The notes: a model not told the origin generated them from the letters alone. A DNA stretch of 60,301 nt from Apilactobacillus micheneri (GCF_002993975.1 NZ_POSO01000003.1:70285-130585); one strand, 5' to 3'. Counted from the stretch's first letter, positions 46,229-54,699 are shown. Translations and numbers: made by a program.

Positions 46229-47602
46229 ATGGGTTTATTTGACATATTTAAGCGTAGATCTAAAAAAGATAAAGAAAAACAACGCGAACAACAAGAACAA
46301 AAGGAGAAACAAGAAAATAAAACACAAGAATCTTCTTTGAATAATAATCAAGAATCAAATAATGACAATGAAGGCAAAAGTGATCTAAATACAAATGAAA
46401 ATTCATCTGAAAATAATGTAAAAAATGAAAATTCAAAACAAAATGGTGATTCTCATCTTGATACTTCTAAAATTAATAATTCTGCTAACGGTGATACAGA
46501 CTATTTAGAAAATGATGATAAAAAAACTGCTGAAACAGTTGACAAGCCTGCAAATAAAAGTCATTCTGAAGAACAAGAACAAGAACAAGAACAAGAACAA
46601 GAACAAGAACAAGAACAAGAACAAGAACAAGAACAAGAACAAGAACAAGAACAAGAACAAGAACAAGAACAAGAATCTAATAAATTTGAAAAGGGACTTT
46701 CAAAGTCTAGATCTACCTTTGGTGAAAAGTTAAATCGCTTGTTTGCTAATTTTAGATCAGTAGATGAAGATTTCTTTGACGACTTAGAAGATACTTTAAT
46801 TGAATCCGATGTTGGATTTGATATGGCTGTTAATTTAACTGATCAATTAAGAGAAGAAGTTAAATTACAAAACGCCAAAAATAGAGAAGATGTTCAAAAT
46901 GTTATCATTCAAAAGATGATTGATATTTATGATCAAGCTGGTAATGATGAATCAACTAAAATTAATATGGCTGAAAATGGTCCTACTGTTATTTTATTTG
47001 TTGGAGTTAACGGTGTTGGTAAAACTACTACCATTGGGAAAATGGCAGATAAGTATAAGAAAGATGGTAAAAAAGTCTTACTAGCTGCAGCCGATACTTT
47101 TAGAGCAGGTGCAATTGAACAATTAGATGAATGGGCTAAAAGAGATCAAGTTGATATTGTTAAAAAGCCTGAAAAGAGTGATCCGTCTGCAGTTGTATAT
47201 GAAGCAGTTCATAAAGCAAAAGAAGAAGATTATGATGTCTTATTTGTTGATACAGCAGGTCGTCTACAAAATAAAGTTAATTTAATGAATGAATTATCTA
47301 AAATGAAGAAAGTATTAACTAGAGAAATTCCTGAAGCACCACACGAAGTTTTATTAGTTTTAGATGCAACTACTGGGCAAAATGCTTTAAATCAAGCTAA
47401 ATTATTTAAAGAAACAACTGATGTTACCGGAATTATTTTAACTAAATTAGATGGTACTGCTAAGGGTGGTATTGTTTTAGCAATTAGGAATGAACTGCAT
47501 CTACCAGTAAAATATGTTGGCTTAGGTGAAAAAGTAAGTGACTTAAGCAAATTTGATGCAAATGATTATGTATATGGATTGTTTAAGGGATTAATAAAAT
47601 AA
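46229..47602 (+). CDS. ftsY: SRP receptor GTPase FtsY with (EQ)17 repeat
   Basis: Membrane-associated receptor that accepts SRP-ribosome complexes and hands them to SecYEG. A long acidic, low-complexity A region (residues 1-150) includes 17 tandem Glu-Gln pairs (115-148), then the four-helix N domain and the G domain: GVNGVGKTTTIGKMAD (G1), DTFRAGAIEQL, VDTAGRLQNKVNLMNEL (G3) and TKLDGTAKGG (G4). The length of 457 aa is longer than usual because of the A region. It starts 5 bases after smc stops. Confidence 0.95.
   Translation: MGLFDIFKRRSKKDKEKQREQQEQKEKQENKTQESSLNNNQESNNDNEGKSDLNTNENSSENNVKNENSKQNGDSHLDTSKINNSANGDTDYLENDDKKTAETVDKPANKSHSEEQEQEQEQEQEQEQEQEQEQEQEQEQEQEQEQEQESNKFEKGLSKSRSTFGEKLNRLFANFRSVDEDFFDDLEDTLIESDVGFDMAVNLTDQLREEVKLQNAKNREDVQNVIIQKMIDIYDQAGNDESTKINMAENGPTVILFVGVNGVGKTTTIGKMADKYKKDGKKVLLAAADTFRAGAIEQLDEWAKRDQVDIVKKPEKSDPSAVVYEAVHKAKEEDYDVLFVDTAGRLQNKVNLMNELSKMKKVLTREIPEAPHEVLLVLDATTGQNALNQAKLFKETTDVTGIILTKLDGTAKGGIVLAIRNELHLPVKYVGLGEKVSDLSKFDANDYVYGLFKGLIK
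46571..46672 (+). repeat. Perfect hexanucleotide repeat (GAACAA)17 inside ftsY
   Basis: Seventeen uninterrupted copies of GAACAA (102 bases), coding for (Glu-Gln)17. Because the unit is a multiple of three, copy-number change alters length without breaking the frame. Confidence 0.97.
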
Positions 47603-47623
47603 TTGATTTAGGAGGTATTTCGA

Positions 47624-47965
47624 TTGGAAATTGAAAAGAATTACCGAATAAATTCTTTATTTGAATTTTATCGTCCTTTACTTACAGATAAACAAACTAA
47701 TTATGTACAACTTTATTATGCTGATGACTATTCTTTAGGAGAAATATCTGAAGAATTTAATGTGAGCCGACAAGCAGTTTATGATAACATTAAAAGGACA
47801 GAAGTAATTTTAGAAAATTATGAACAACAATTGCATTTGTATAAAGATTTTATGACTAGAAATGATGAAGCGGATGCAATTAAAAATTATGTGGTTGCTA
47901 ATTATCCCAAAGATACTAAACTAAGACAGTTAGTTGATAGATTAGAACACACAGAAGAAAAGTAA
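47624..47965 (+). CDS. ylxM: SRP-associated helix-turn-helix protein YlxM
   Basis: Small DNA-binding-like protein conserved between ftsY and ffh; the streptococcal homologue has been reported to bind SRP components and modulate Ffh GTPase. The [28 protein letters not shown] segment (about residues 33-60) is a sigma-70 region 4-like helix-turn-helix. The length of 113 aa is normal. The start is TTG 47624 behind GGAGG. Confidence 0.93.
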   Translation: MEIEKNYRINSLFEFYRPLLTDKQTNYVQLYYADDYSLGEISEEFNVSRQAVYDNIKRTEVILENYEQQLHLYKDFMTRNDEADAIKNYVVANYPKDTKLRQLVDRLEHTEEK

Positions 47966-47986
47966 AATTGAGAGTGGTGGAATTAA

Positions 47987-49468
47987 ATGGCATTTGAAGG
48001 ACTAACCGAAAGATTACAAAAAGCAATGCGTAATCTTCGTGGAAAAGGTAAAGTTTCAGAATCTGATTTAAGAAAAACAATGCGAGAAATTCGTCTTGCT
48101 TTATTAGAAGCCGATGTTAACTTCTCAGTTGTTAGAAAATTTGTAAAAACCGTTCAAGAACGTGCCAAAGGTGCTGATGTGCTTGAAGGTTTAAATCCTG
48201 CTCAACAAATTGTAAAAATTGTTGACGAAGAATTAACTAAAACTATGGGGGAAGAAGCAACTCCATTAAATAAATCTGAAAAGATACCGACTGTTATTAT
48301 GATGGCTGGTTTACAAGGTGCTGGTAAGACTACTACTGCTGGTAAATTATCTTTAAAATTAAAAAATGAAAAAGATGCTCGCCCATTATTAATTGCTGCC
48401 GATATCTATCGTCCAGCTGCGATTGATCAGTTGGAACAAGTTGGTAAAGAGATTGATGTTCCTGTATTTCAAAAAGGAACAGATGTGGATCCTATTGAAA
48501 TAGTAAAACAGGGAATGCAAGTAGCTAAAGAAAACCATAATGATTATGTATTAATTGATACTGCCGGTCGTTTACAAATTGACGAAAAATTAATGGATGA
48601 GTTAAAAAATATTAAGGAACTAACACATCCAGATGAAATTCTATTAGTTGTTGATGCAATGACAGGTCAAAACGCCGTTAATACTGCTGAAGGCTTTAAT
48701 GATGCTTTAGATATTACCGGAGTTGTATTAACTAAATTAGATGGTGATACTCGTGGTGGTGCTGCTCTATCTATTAGAGAAGTTACCCAAAAGCCTATTA
48801 AATTTATTGGTCAAGGTGAAAAAATGGATGCGTTAGATGTCTTCCATCCAGATAGAATGGCTTCTCGTATTCTTGGAATGGGAGATATTCTTTCATTAAT
48901 TGAAAAGACTCAAAAGGATTATGATGAAAAAGAAGCTCAAAAGCTTACTGAAAAAATGCAAAACAATACTTTTGGTTTTGAAGATTTCCTAGATCAATTA
49001 AATCAAATCCAAAAAATGGGACCTTTGGAAGATATAATGAAAATGATTCCAGGGATGGCTAATAATCCTGCATTAAAAAATATTAATATGGACCCTAAGG
49101 ATTTAGAACATATTAAAGCCATTATTTATTCTATGACTAAAGAAGAAAAGGATAATCCTGATTTATTAAATCCTTCTAGAAGACGCCGTATTGCTAGAGG
49201 ATGTGGTCGTCCTATTCAAGAAGTTAATCGAATGATTAAACAATTTAATCAAATGAAGACTATGATGAATAAGATGTCTAAAGGTAATATGTCTGGAATG
49301 GAGAACATGCTCGGTAACATGGGTGGTAATGGTGCTTCTGGTATGCCTGGTATGGGTGGATCTGGATTATCTGGTAAATTATCACAAATGGCAATGAAAC
49401 GTATGAGCAGAAAAATGAGTAAGAAAATGAACAAAAATAAAAAACGTCGTAATAAAAAACGTCATTAA
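47987..49468 (+). CDS. ffh: Signal recognition particle protein Ffh
   Basis: GTPase that binds signal sequences on ribosomes together with 4.5S/6S-type scRNA. The N domain is followed by G1 GLQGAGKTTTAGKLS (about residues 107-121), DTAGRLQIDEKLMDEL (G3), TKLDGDTRGGAALS, then the Met-rich M domain with SRRRRIARGCGRPIQEVN (RNA-binding) and a Gly/Met-rich, strongly basic tail (KKMNKNKKRRNKKRH). The length of 493 aa is at the long end. The SRP RNA gene is not in this window. Confidence 0.97.
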   Translation: MAFEGLTERLQKAMRNLRGKGKVSESDLRKTMREIRLALLEADVNFSVVRKFVKTVQERAKGADVLEGLNPAQQIVKIVDEELTKTMGEEATPLNKSEKIPTVIMMAGLQGAGKTTTAGKLSLKLKNEKDARPLLIAADIYRPAAIDQLEQVGKEIDVPVFQKGTDVDPIEIVKQGMQVAKENHNDYVLIDTAGRLQIDEKLMDELKNIKELTHPDEILLVVDAMTGQNAVNTAEGFNDALDITGVVLTKLDGDTRGGAALSIREVTQKPIKFIGQGEKMDALDVFHPDRMASRILGMGDILSLIEKTQKDYDEKEAQKLTEKMQNNTFGFEDFLDQLNQIQKMGPLEDIMKMIPGMANNPALKNINMDPKDLEHIKAIIYSMTKEEKDNPDLLNPSRRRRIARGCGRPIQEVNRMIKQFNQMKTMMNKMSKGNMSGMENMLGNMGGNGASGMPGMGGSGLSGKLSQMAMKRMSRKMSKKMNKNKKRRNKKRH

Positions 49469-49469
49469 A

Positions 49470-49514
49470 AAAATAGACATAGTTACTGATATTTCAGTAG
49501 TTATGTCTATTTTA
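49470..49514 (+). terminator. Hairpin after ffh, weak terminator or attenuator
   Basis: AAATAGACATA (49471-49481) and TATGTCTATTT (49502-49512), with an inner ACTGA/TCAGT stem. The T run is only the end of the right arm (TTTT then AATA). It ends 17 bases before the next start codon. Confidence 0.65.
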
Positions 49515-49530
49515 ATAGGGAGGTAATTTT

Positions 49531-50688
49531 ATGGCATTGGGTTATCAAGATACTTTATCTGCCGTTAATATAATATTAAATAGTAACAATGTACCTAGTA
49601 TTGTTGGTGAAGCTGGTGTTGGTAAATCAGCATTGGTAGAAGATTTAGCTAATAGAAATAATGCAAAATTATTCACTACAGTAGTTAGTCTATCTGAAAA
49701 AGGTGATTTAAGTATTCCAGTACCACCCTTAACAGATAAATCGTTTATTAATACTAAAGGTTATGGTACTTTAGCTGATGTTCAATATGGATATTCTCAT
49801 ACATTAATTGAGATTATAAAATATGCTGAACAAAATCCCCATACTAATATTTATTGGTTTTTAGATGAATTTAATCGTGGTTCCAATGGTGTTCAAAGTG
49901 AATTAATGAATTTGGTTCTACAAAGACAAATTAATTCATTAAAATTACCTAAACAAGTTAAGATCATTATTGCTGAAAATCCTGATTCCACAATGAATGG
50001 ATTTGAAGATAGTGAATATAGTGTTTTTTCTAGTGATTCAGCTATCAAAGATCGTACTACCAGGATTGTAATGGATGTTAATGTTTCTGACTGGCTATTG
50101 TGGGCTAAAAGTAAAAATAACCAAGCACAGCAAAACATCAATTCAGCTGTAATAAAATATATTGAGAATAATCAAAATATGTTAATTATAAATAACAGTG
50201 ATAATGATATAAATCCAACGCCGAGAGCTTGGAAACGTGTATCTGATATTATGGAAATTCCTGAATATGAAAATGTTAGTTATGATATTAAATTTGATTT
50301 AATTGCTGGAAATGTTGGTAGTGAGGTTGCTTCTAATTTTTTGTATTTTATAAAAAATTATTTTAATTCACTATCTATTGACCAAATGTTTAATGATGAT
50401 TTTCCTAAAGTTTTAAAAAGATTTGAACAATTAGATGAGTTTAAAAAGAATAAGCTATTAGAACAAATGATTAATAAAGTCGTAGAATGGGAACCTAGAA
50501 TTGCTAAAAGAGTTGATTCATTGTTGGATGAATTAAGTCCAGATGGTCGATATGGAATTGCAATTTATGTTGCTAATAACACAGAAGTATTGCAATCAAT
50601 ATATGCCAAAATCAATGATGTATCTAATAATGATATAAAAGCTCTTTATACTCATTTTCAAAATATTATTTTATCGATATATAGGTGA
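49531..50688 (+). CDS. MoxR-type AAA+ ATPase
   Basis: A 385-aa AAA+ ATPase related to the MoxR group, which act as chaperones for VWA-domain partners. Walker A GEAGVGKS is at residues 26-33, Walker B FLDEFNRGS at D112-E113, sensor-1 Asn near N150 (IIIAENPDS), and an Arg-rich segment KDRTTRIVMDV follows. The C-terminal part (from about 230) is helical. GGGAGG precedes the ATG. The VWA gene starts 6 bases after it ends. Substrate unknown; ordinary lactobacillus maps, as I know them, have nothing between ffh and rpsP. Confidence 0.85.
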   Translation: MALGYQDTLSAVNIILNSNNVPSIVGEAGVGKSALVEDLANRNNAKLFTTVVSLSEKGDLSIPVPPLTDKSFINTKGYGTLADVQYGYSHTLIEIIKYAEQNPHTNIYWFLDEFNRGSNGVQSELMNLVLQRQINSLKLPKQVKIIIAENPDSTMNGFEDSEYSVFSSDSAIKDRTTRIVMDVNVSDWLLWAKSKNNQAQQNINSAVIKYIENNQNMLIINNSDNDINPTPRAWKRVSDIMEIPEYENVSYDIKFDLIAGNVGSEVASNFLYFIKNYFNSLSIDQMFNDDFPKVLKRFEQLDEFKKNKLLEQMINKVVEWEPRIAKRVDSLLDELSPDGRYGIAIYVANNTEVLQSIYAKINDVSNNDIKALYTHFQNIILSIYR

Positions 50689-50694
50689 TATTAT

Positions 50695-51933
50695 ATGAAT
50701 ATAAATAATCTTATATCAGCTATTAATAAAACTAGTTCAGATAATCAAGATTTGTTAATTAGAAAGGCTATTAGTCAAAATATAATTTACGGATTGTCTC
50801 ATGGAGAATTATATGGATATTTACTAATTAACTTAGATCGTGTTTGTGATTATAATATAAATTCTACATTTGCTTTGAAATGGGAAAAAGATAATTTGTT
50901 ATTGACATATAATCCTAAGCAATTTGTAAATAATATAAAATCTAATAATGATTTGACAGCTAATTTAGAACATTTATCTATGCATATCATATGGTTACAT
51001 CCAATTAGATATAATAATCCTAATAAAGTTGAGAGCATTGCTGCTGACATATCAGTTAATCAATATGTCAAATTTTTACCTAAGAATGCCTTTACTATTG
51101 AAAAACTATCTTATTTTTATAATATAAAACTTCCTAAATTTAAGGATTCAAATGAATATGTAAATTTATTAAAGCAATTTATTTCAAATAGTAAAGCACG
51201 CAAAAATATTAGTAATAGTGATATGCAATTGATGGATGATCATAAGCATTTTAAAAAAATGAATGTCAGTGATGGTGCCAAATATTCTAAAATAAGAAAT
51301 CTTATCAAACATACAGTAAGTAAGATGGGAAATAAAAATAGAGGTAAATTACCTAACGCAGTTAATGAACAATTAGATAAAATAAACAATAAGCAAATTA
51401 ATTGGCGTAAATATATTCAAAAGGGTGTTAGTAAAATTCCTTTTGGTGAAAGTATGTCCATTAAAAGATTTAATAGAAGACAGTCATACCGAATGGAGCT
51501 TCCAGGCAAAATATCTAGCAATTTAAAATCAATTATTATTTTTATTGATAATTCCGGATCTATTAGTAATAATTATTTAAATTTAGCAATAAGCCAAATA
51601 TCAGATATTTTTAGATTATATCCAATAGATATAATTATTTATCCATTTGATGCTAAAATCCATGAACAGAATGCGTATAGAGTAAAATCTTCACAAAAAA
51701 TACGATATGACAGAGTATCGAATGGTGGTACTAGTTATCAATCTATCTTTGATTTTATCCACATTAAACATTTAGAAAATAATTTTTGTATTATATTTAC
51801 TGATGGATTGGGTGAGAAAAACGTTAATAATTATGGATTTAATAATGTCTTATGGGTGTTAGAAGATAGTTCTAACAATTTATCCATTAATAAAAGAATT
51901 GGTAATGTTATAAGGATTACAAATATTAATTAA
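50695..51933 (+). CDS. VWA-like protein with degenerate metallopeptidase domain (DUF2201 type)
   Basis: A 412-aa partner of the upstream ATPase. The N-terminal part resembles the putative metallopeptidase domain that normally has HExxH: here the site reads H93-L-S-M-H97 with H102 and AADISVNQYV (about 116-125), so the catalytic Glu is Leu. The C-terminal VWA domain has a full MIDAS: D285-x-S-x-S289, T346 (NGGTSYQS) and D370 (TDGLG). No membrane segment or signal peptide. The middle is basic and Asn-rich. A cytoplasmic ATPase-adaptor role is inferred from MoxR-VWA pairs in general. Confidence 0.8.
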   Translation: MNINNLISAINKTSSDNQDLLIRKAISQNIIYGLSHGELYGYLLINLDRVCDYNINSTFALKWEKDNLLLTYNPKQFVNNIKSNNDLTANLEHLSMHIIWLHPIRYNNPNKVESIAADISVNQYVKFLPKNAFTIEKLSYFYNIKLPKFKDSNEYVNLLKQFISNSKARKNISNSDMQLMDDHKHFKKMNVSDGAKYSKIRNLIKHTVSKMGNKNRGKLPNAVNEQLDKINNKQINWRKYIQKGVSKIPFGESMSIKRFNRRQSYRMELPGKISSNLKSIIIFIDNSGSISNNYLNLAISQISDIFRLYPIDIIIYPFDAKIHEQNAYRVKSSQKIRYDRVSNGGTSYQSIFDFIHIKHLENNFCIIFTDGLGEKNVNNYGFNNVLWVLEDSSNNLSINKRIGNVIRITNIN

Positions 51934-51950
51934 GAGAATGGTGATTTACT

Positions 51951-52247
51951 ATGAATGATATTTTAGAACCTGATATTTTAATAACTGCTGTTAATAATAA
52001 TATAGATGTTAAAAATGCATTTGCTGTTTTAAGAGATAAAATTAGCGATGAATATGATGATAATCCACTTTATGCTAATAAAGTTTCTTCTAATGCGATT
52101 GTTATTGCCAAAAAGATAATTAATGCCAATTTATGTGAAACCAAAATAGATTTTTATAATTATAAATCAGTGCATAATTTTATAGTGAAAAATGATTTAT
52201 ATCTAAAAAGTGATGCTAAAAACGAATTATTAAATAATTTTAAATAA
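51951..52247 (+). CDS. Unknown 98-aa protein of the MoxR-VWA cassette
   Basis: I do not recognise this family. It starts MNDILEPDILITAVNN and is short, acidic in its first half (residues 1-45) and Lys/Asn-rich after, with no membrane segment, cysteine pair or obvious motif. GAGAATGGTGA gives a moderate ribosome site; it lies 17 bases behind the VWA gene and is almost certainly co-transcribed. It may be a substrate, adaptor or regulator of the ATPase pair; that is guesswork from position. Confidence 0.7.
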   Translation: MNDILEPDILITAVNNNIDVKNAFAVLRDKISDEYDDNPLYANKVSSNAIVIAKKIINANLCETKIDFYNYKSVHNFIVKNDLYLKSDAKNELLNNFK

Positions 52248-52272
52248 AATTAATGGTGTAAAGAAAAAAACC

Positions 52273-52301
52273 TTTACAAGCATCTAAATAACTGTTATAT
52301 T
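52273..52301 (+). promoter_or_regulatory. Promoter of the rpsP operon
   Basis: TTTACA (52273-52278) and TATATT (52296-52301), 17-base spacer, with TG-T making an extended -10. The -35 box forms the right arm of an inverted repeat TGTAAAG (52257-52263) / CTTTACA (52272-52278). Confidence 0.7.
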
Positions 52302-52337
52302 TAATATCGTTAAAAGAAAAGCAGGAGGTGTTTATTA

Positions 52338-52613
52338 ATGTCTGTTAAAATTCGTTTGAAGAGAATGGGATCAAAGAGACGTCCTTTCTACCGTGTTGTT
52401 GTTGCTGATTCACGCAGCCCTCGTGATGGTCGTTTCATCCAAAAGGTTGGTACTTACAACCCAGTTACCCAACCAAGCACTGTTGACCTACAAGAAGATG
52501 ATATCTTCGAATGGTTAAATAAGGGTGCTCAACCATCAGATACTGTTCGTAACTTATTATCTGATGCTGGTCTTATGAAAAAATATCACGAAGCTAAATA
52601 TGCTAAGAAATAA
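52338..52613 (+). CDS. rpsP: 30S ribosomal protein S16
   Basis: Small-subunit assembly protein. The family start [25 protein letters not shown] and [14 protein letters not shown] are present. The length of 91 aa is normal. GGAGGTG precedes the ATG. Codon choice is visibly less AT-driven than in the preceding cassette, as expected for a highly expressed gene. It opens rpsP-khpA-rimM-trmD. Confidence 0.97.
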   Translation: MSVKIRLKRMGSKRRPFYRVVVADSRSPRDGRFIQKVGTYNPVTQPSTVDLQEDDIFEWLNKGAQPSDTVRNLLSDAGLMKKYHEAKYAKK

Positions 52614-52626
52614 GTGATAAGTAATT

Positions 52627-52884
52627 ATGACTAATTTCGATAAGCTTATTAAAAAAATTGTAAAACCACTGGTGGAATATCCAGAGGATGTTGCTATTAC
52701 ACATAGTGAATCGGATCGTTTTTACGAATATCATTTATTCACTAATACTAATGATATTGGTAGAATAATTGGTAAAAAGGGACATGTAGCACAAATAATC
52801 AGAACGATTGTTTATAGTGCGCGTATTTCTAGCAAAAAGCGTGTTCGTTTAATTATTGAAGATGGCAAAAATAAAAACTCTTAA
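52627..52884 (+). CDS. khpA: KH-domain RNA-binding protein KhpA (YlqC)
   Basis: Small RNA-binding protein that in pneumococcus and lactobacilli pairs with KhpB to control cell elongation and division. A single KH domain with the GxxG loop GKKG in IGRIIGKKGHVAQIIRTIV (about residues 38-56). The length of 85 aa is slightly longer than usual. The ribosome site is weak. Its stop codon is inside the left arm of a hairpin. Confidence 0.93.
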   Translation: MTNFDKLIKKIVKPLVEYPEDVAITHSESDRFYEYHLFTNTNDIGRIIGKKGHVAQIIRTIVYSARISSKKRVRLIIEDGKNKNS

Positions 52885-52917
52885 ATGAAACCTTTGTGTT
52901 TTGTTTAAGAGTTTTTT
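52874..52917 (+). terminator. Terminator-like hairpin overlapping the khpA stop
   Basis: AAAACTCTTAAA (52874-52885) and TTTAAGAGTTTT (52904-52915) are perfect complements around 18 bases, ending in T6. Ribosomes ending khpA would cover the left arm. rimM starts 24 bases downstream. Confidence 0.75.
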
Positions 52918-52940
52918 ATTATACAAAATGAGGTATATAT

Positions 52941-53465
52941 ATGAACTATTATAATATTGGTAAAATTGTTAATACTCAGGGAATTAAAGGTGAAGTTAGG
53001 GTAACTTCCATTACCGATTTTCCTAAAAAACGTTTTAAAGTTGGCAATGTAGTTTATGCATTTCTTAATAATGGAGATAAAGAAAAGCTTATTATCGATA
53101 GTGCTAGAAAACATAAAAACTTTATTTTACTTCATTTTGAAGGTAAACCTACAATTAATGATGTTGAATACTTAAAACCTTCTTCTTTAAAAATATCTGA
53201 AGATCAACAAGATGCTAAAGATTTAAAACCTGGCGAATACTTTTACCATCAGATTATGGGTTTAGATGTTATTGATATTAATGATGAATATATAGGTAAA
53301 ATTAAAGATATCATGTCACTTGGACCTAATGATGTATGGGTGGTTGAACGTAAGGATAAGGAAGATTTACTTTTGCCAAAAATTGATCAAGTAATTAAAA
53401 AGGTTGATCTTGAAAATTCTAATATAATCGTTGAAGTTCCTGGAGGGCTAGATGATGAAAATTGA
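52941..53465 (+). CDS. rimM: 16S rRNA processing protein RimM
   Basis: Assembly factor for the 30S head that binds S19. It has an N-terminal barrel ([17 protein letters not shown], residues 5-21) and a C-terminal PRC barrel ([15 protein letters not shown] and [14 protein letters not shown]). The length of 174 aa is normal. Its end overlaps trmD. Usual place between khpA and trmD. Confidence 0.95.
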   Translation: MNYYNIGKIVNTQGIKGEVRVTSITDFPKKRFKVGNVVYAFLNNGDKEKLIIDSARKHKNFILLHFEGKPTINDVEYLKPSSLKISEDQQDAKDLKPGEYFYHQIMGLDVIDINDEYIGKIKDIMSLGPNDVWVVERKDKEDLLLPKIDQVIKKVDLENSNIIVEVPGGLDDEN

Positions 53466-54204
53466 TATTTTGAGTCTCTTCCCAGATATGTTTAGTGGCC
53501 CAATGGGTGAATCAATTATTGGTAAGGCAAAAGAAAATGATTTATTGGATATTAATGTAACCGATTTTAGGAAATTTACTACTGATAAACATAATCATGT
53601 AGATGATTATCCATTTGGTGGTGGCGCAGGGATGCTATTACAAGCTCAGCCTATTTTTGATGCACTGGCTTACACTCAAAATCAAGCAAAAGAGCAAAAT
53701 ATTCCTAAAGGGAAAATTATTTTAATGGATCCCGCTGGTAAAAAATTTGATCAAAAAGCTGCCGAAAATTTATCTAAAGAAGAACATTTAACTTTTATTT
53801 GTGGTCATTATGAAGGATATGATGAAAGAATTAAGTCTTTAATAACTGATGAATATTCATTAGGTGATTTTGTTTTAACAGGTGGAGAATTACCAGCGAT
53901 GGTTATGATTGATTCAACAGTTAGGCTGTTACCTGAGGTACTAGGCAACCAAGAATCAGCTCCAGGGGATTCTTTTTCTACTGGTTTGTTAGAATATCCT
54001 CAATATACTAGACCTGCTGAATTTAGAGGAATGAAAGTGCCAGAAGTGCTAACCAGCGGAAATCATCAAAAAATTGCTCTATGGAAACAAAAAGAAGCAT
54101 TAAGGAAAACTTATTTAAGAAGACCAGATTTAATTGATCATAACAAATTGACAGCTACTCAGAAAAAATTATTAGCTGATGTTAGGATTGAAGAAGAAAA
54201 ATAG
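53455..54204 (+). CDS. trmD: tRNA (guanine37-N1)-methyltransferase TrmD
   Basis: Makes m1G37 to prevent frameshifting. The SPOUT knot motifs are [27 protein letters not shown] and [17 protein letters not shown]. There are two tandem ATGs, 53452 and 53455; the second is chosen because GGAGGG (53442-53447) is 7 bases away and the family starts [12 protein letters not shown]. The length is 249 aa. It overlaps rimM by 11 bases. Confidence 0.96.
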   Translation: MKIDILSLFPDMFSGPMGESIIGKAKENDLLDINVTDFRKFTTDKHNHVDDYPFGGGAGMLLQAQPIFDALAYTQNQAKEQNIPKGKIILMDPAGKKFDQKAAENLSKEEHLTFICGHYEGYDERIKSLITDEYSLGDFVLTGGELPAMVMIDSTVRLLPEVLGNQESAPGDSFSTGLLEYPQYTRPAEFRGMKVPEVLTSGNHQKIALWKQKEALRKTYLRRPDLIDHNKLTATQKKLLADVRIEEEK

Positions 54205-54205
54205 C

Positions 54206-54234
54206 TTTACAATATTTTATTGTTGTGCTAATAT
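54206..54234 (+). promoter_or_regulatory. Promoter of rplS
   Basis: TTTACA (54206-54211) and TAATAT (54229-54234) with a 17-base spacer and an extended -10 (TG-C), starting at the base after the trmD stop. Confidence 0.7.
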
Positions 54235-54240
54235 TCTATT

Positions 54241-54315
54241 TGGCTATTGTATTAGTCAAAATAAAACGGTATTCCGCTGTCGTAATAATTGGCATGAGTG
54301 CTAGTTGGAAGGATG
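54241..54315 (+). promoter_or_regulatory. Probable L19-type ribosomal protein leader
   Basis: The untranslated stretch before rplS contains paired elements (GGCTATTG, and the GCATGAGTGC hairpin at 54292-54301) and the sequence GGTATTCCGCTGTCG, which I associate with the Firmicute L19 leader (Rfam L19_leader). It may let L19 repress its own synthesis. Limits are approximate. Confidence 0.55.
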
Positions 54316-54324
54316 TTATTATTT

Positions 54325-54681
54325 ATGCGTCAAAACGAATTAATTTCAAAAATTAACAAGGAACAACTTAAGAGTGATGTTCCAGAATTTAGAGCTGGAG
54401 ACAACGTAAAAGTTTCAGTTAAAGTTGTTGAAGGTACTAATGAACGTATCCAAGTATTCGAAGGTGTTGTTATCAAACGTCACGGAACAGGTATTCAAGC
54501 TACATACACTGTTCGTAAGATTACTTCAGGTGTTGGTGTTGAACGTATTTTCCCATTACATTCACCACGTGTTGCTAATTTAGAAGTTACACGTCGCGGT
54601 GCTGTACGTCGTTCTAAGCTATACTACCTACGTGATCGTCATGGTAAATCAGCTCGTATTAAAGAAGCACGTCGTCGTTAA
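54325..54681 (+). CDS. rplS: 50S ribosomal protein L19
   Basis: Large-subunit protein at the 30S-50S interface. ATG 54325 begins [15 protein letters not shown], matching the family, with GGAAGGATG upstream; the ATG at 54298 lies in the leader and is rejected. Conserved: [34 protein letters not shown] and [20 protein letters not shown]. The length is 118 aa. A separate promoter and leader uncouple it from trmD. Confidence 0.97.
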   Translation: MRQNELISKINKEQLKSDVPEFRAGDNVKVSVKVVEGTNERIQVFEGVVIKRHGTGIQATYTVRKITSGVGVERIFPLHSPRVANLEVTRRGAVRRSKLYYLRDRHGKSARIKEARRR

Positions 54682-54699
54682 TATTAATTTTCGACTAAT

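Noticed and set aside
46571-46672. A short regularly repeated array that might suggest a CRISPR
   Set aside because: The units are 6-base perfect tandem copies without spacers and read in frame as (Glu-Gln)17 within ftsY.
46512-46733. Alternative-frame reading coding a Lys-Asn repeat protein
   Set aside because: It exists only because the GAACAA repeat is open in another frame; there is no ribosome site or family, and it lies inside ftsY.
54298-54324. ATG 54298 as the start of rplS
   Set aside because: It falls in the GCATGAGTGC hairpin of the leader and has no ribosome site; GGAAGGATG serves ATG 54325.
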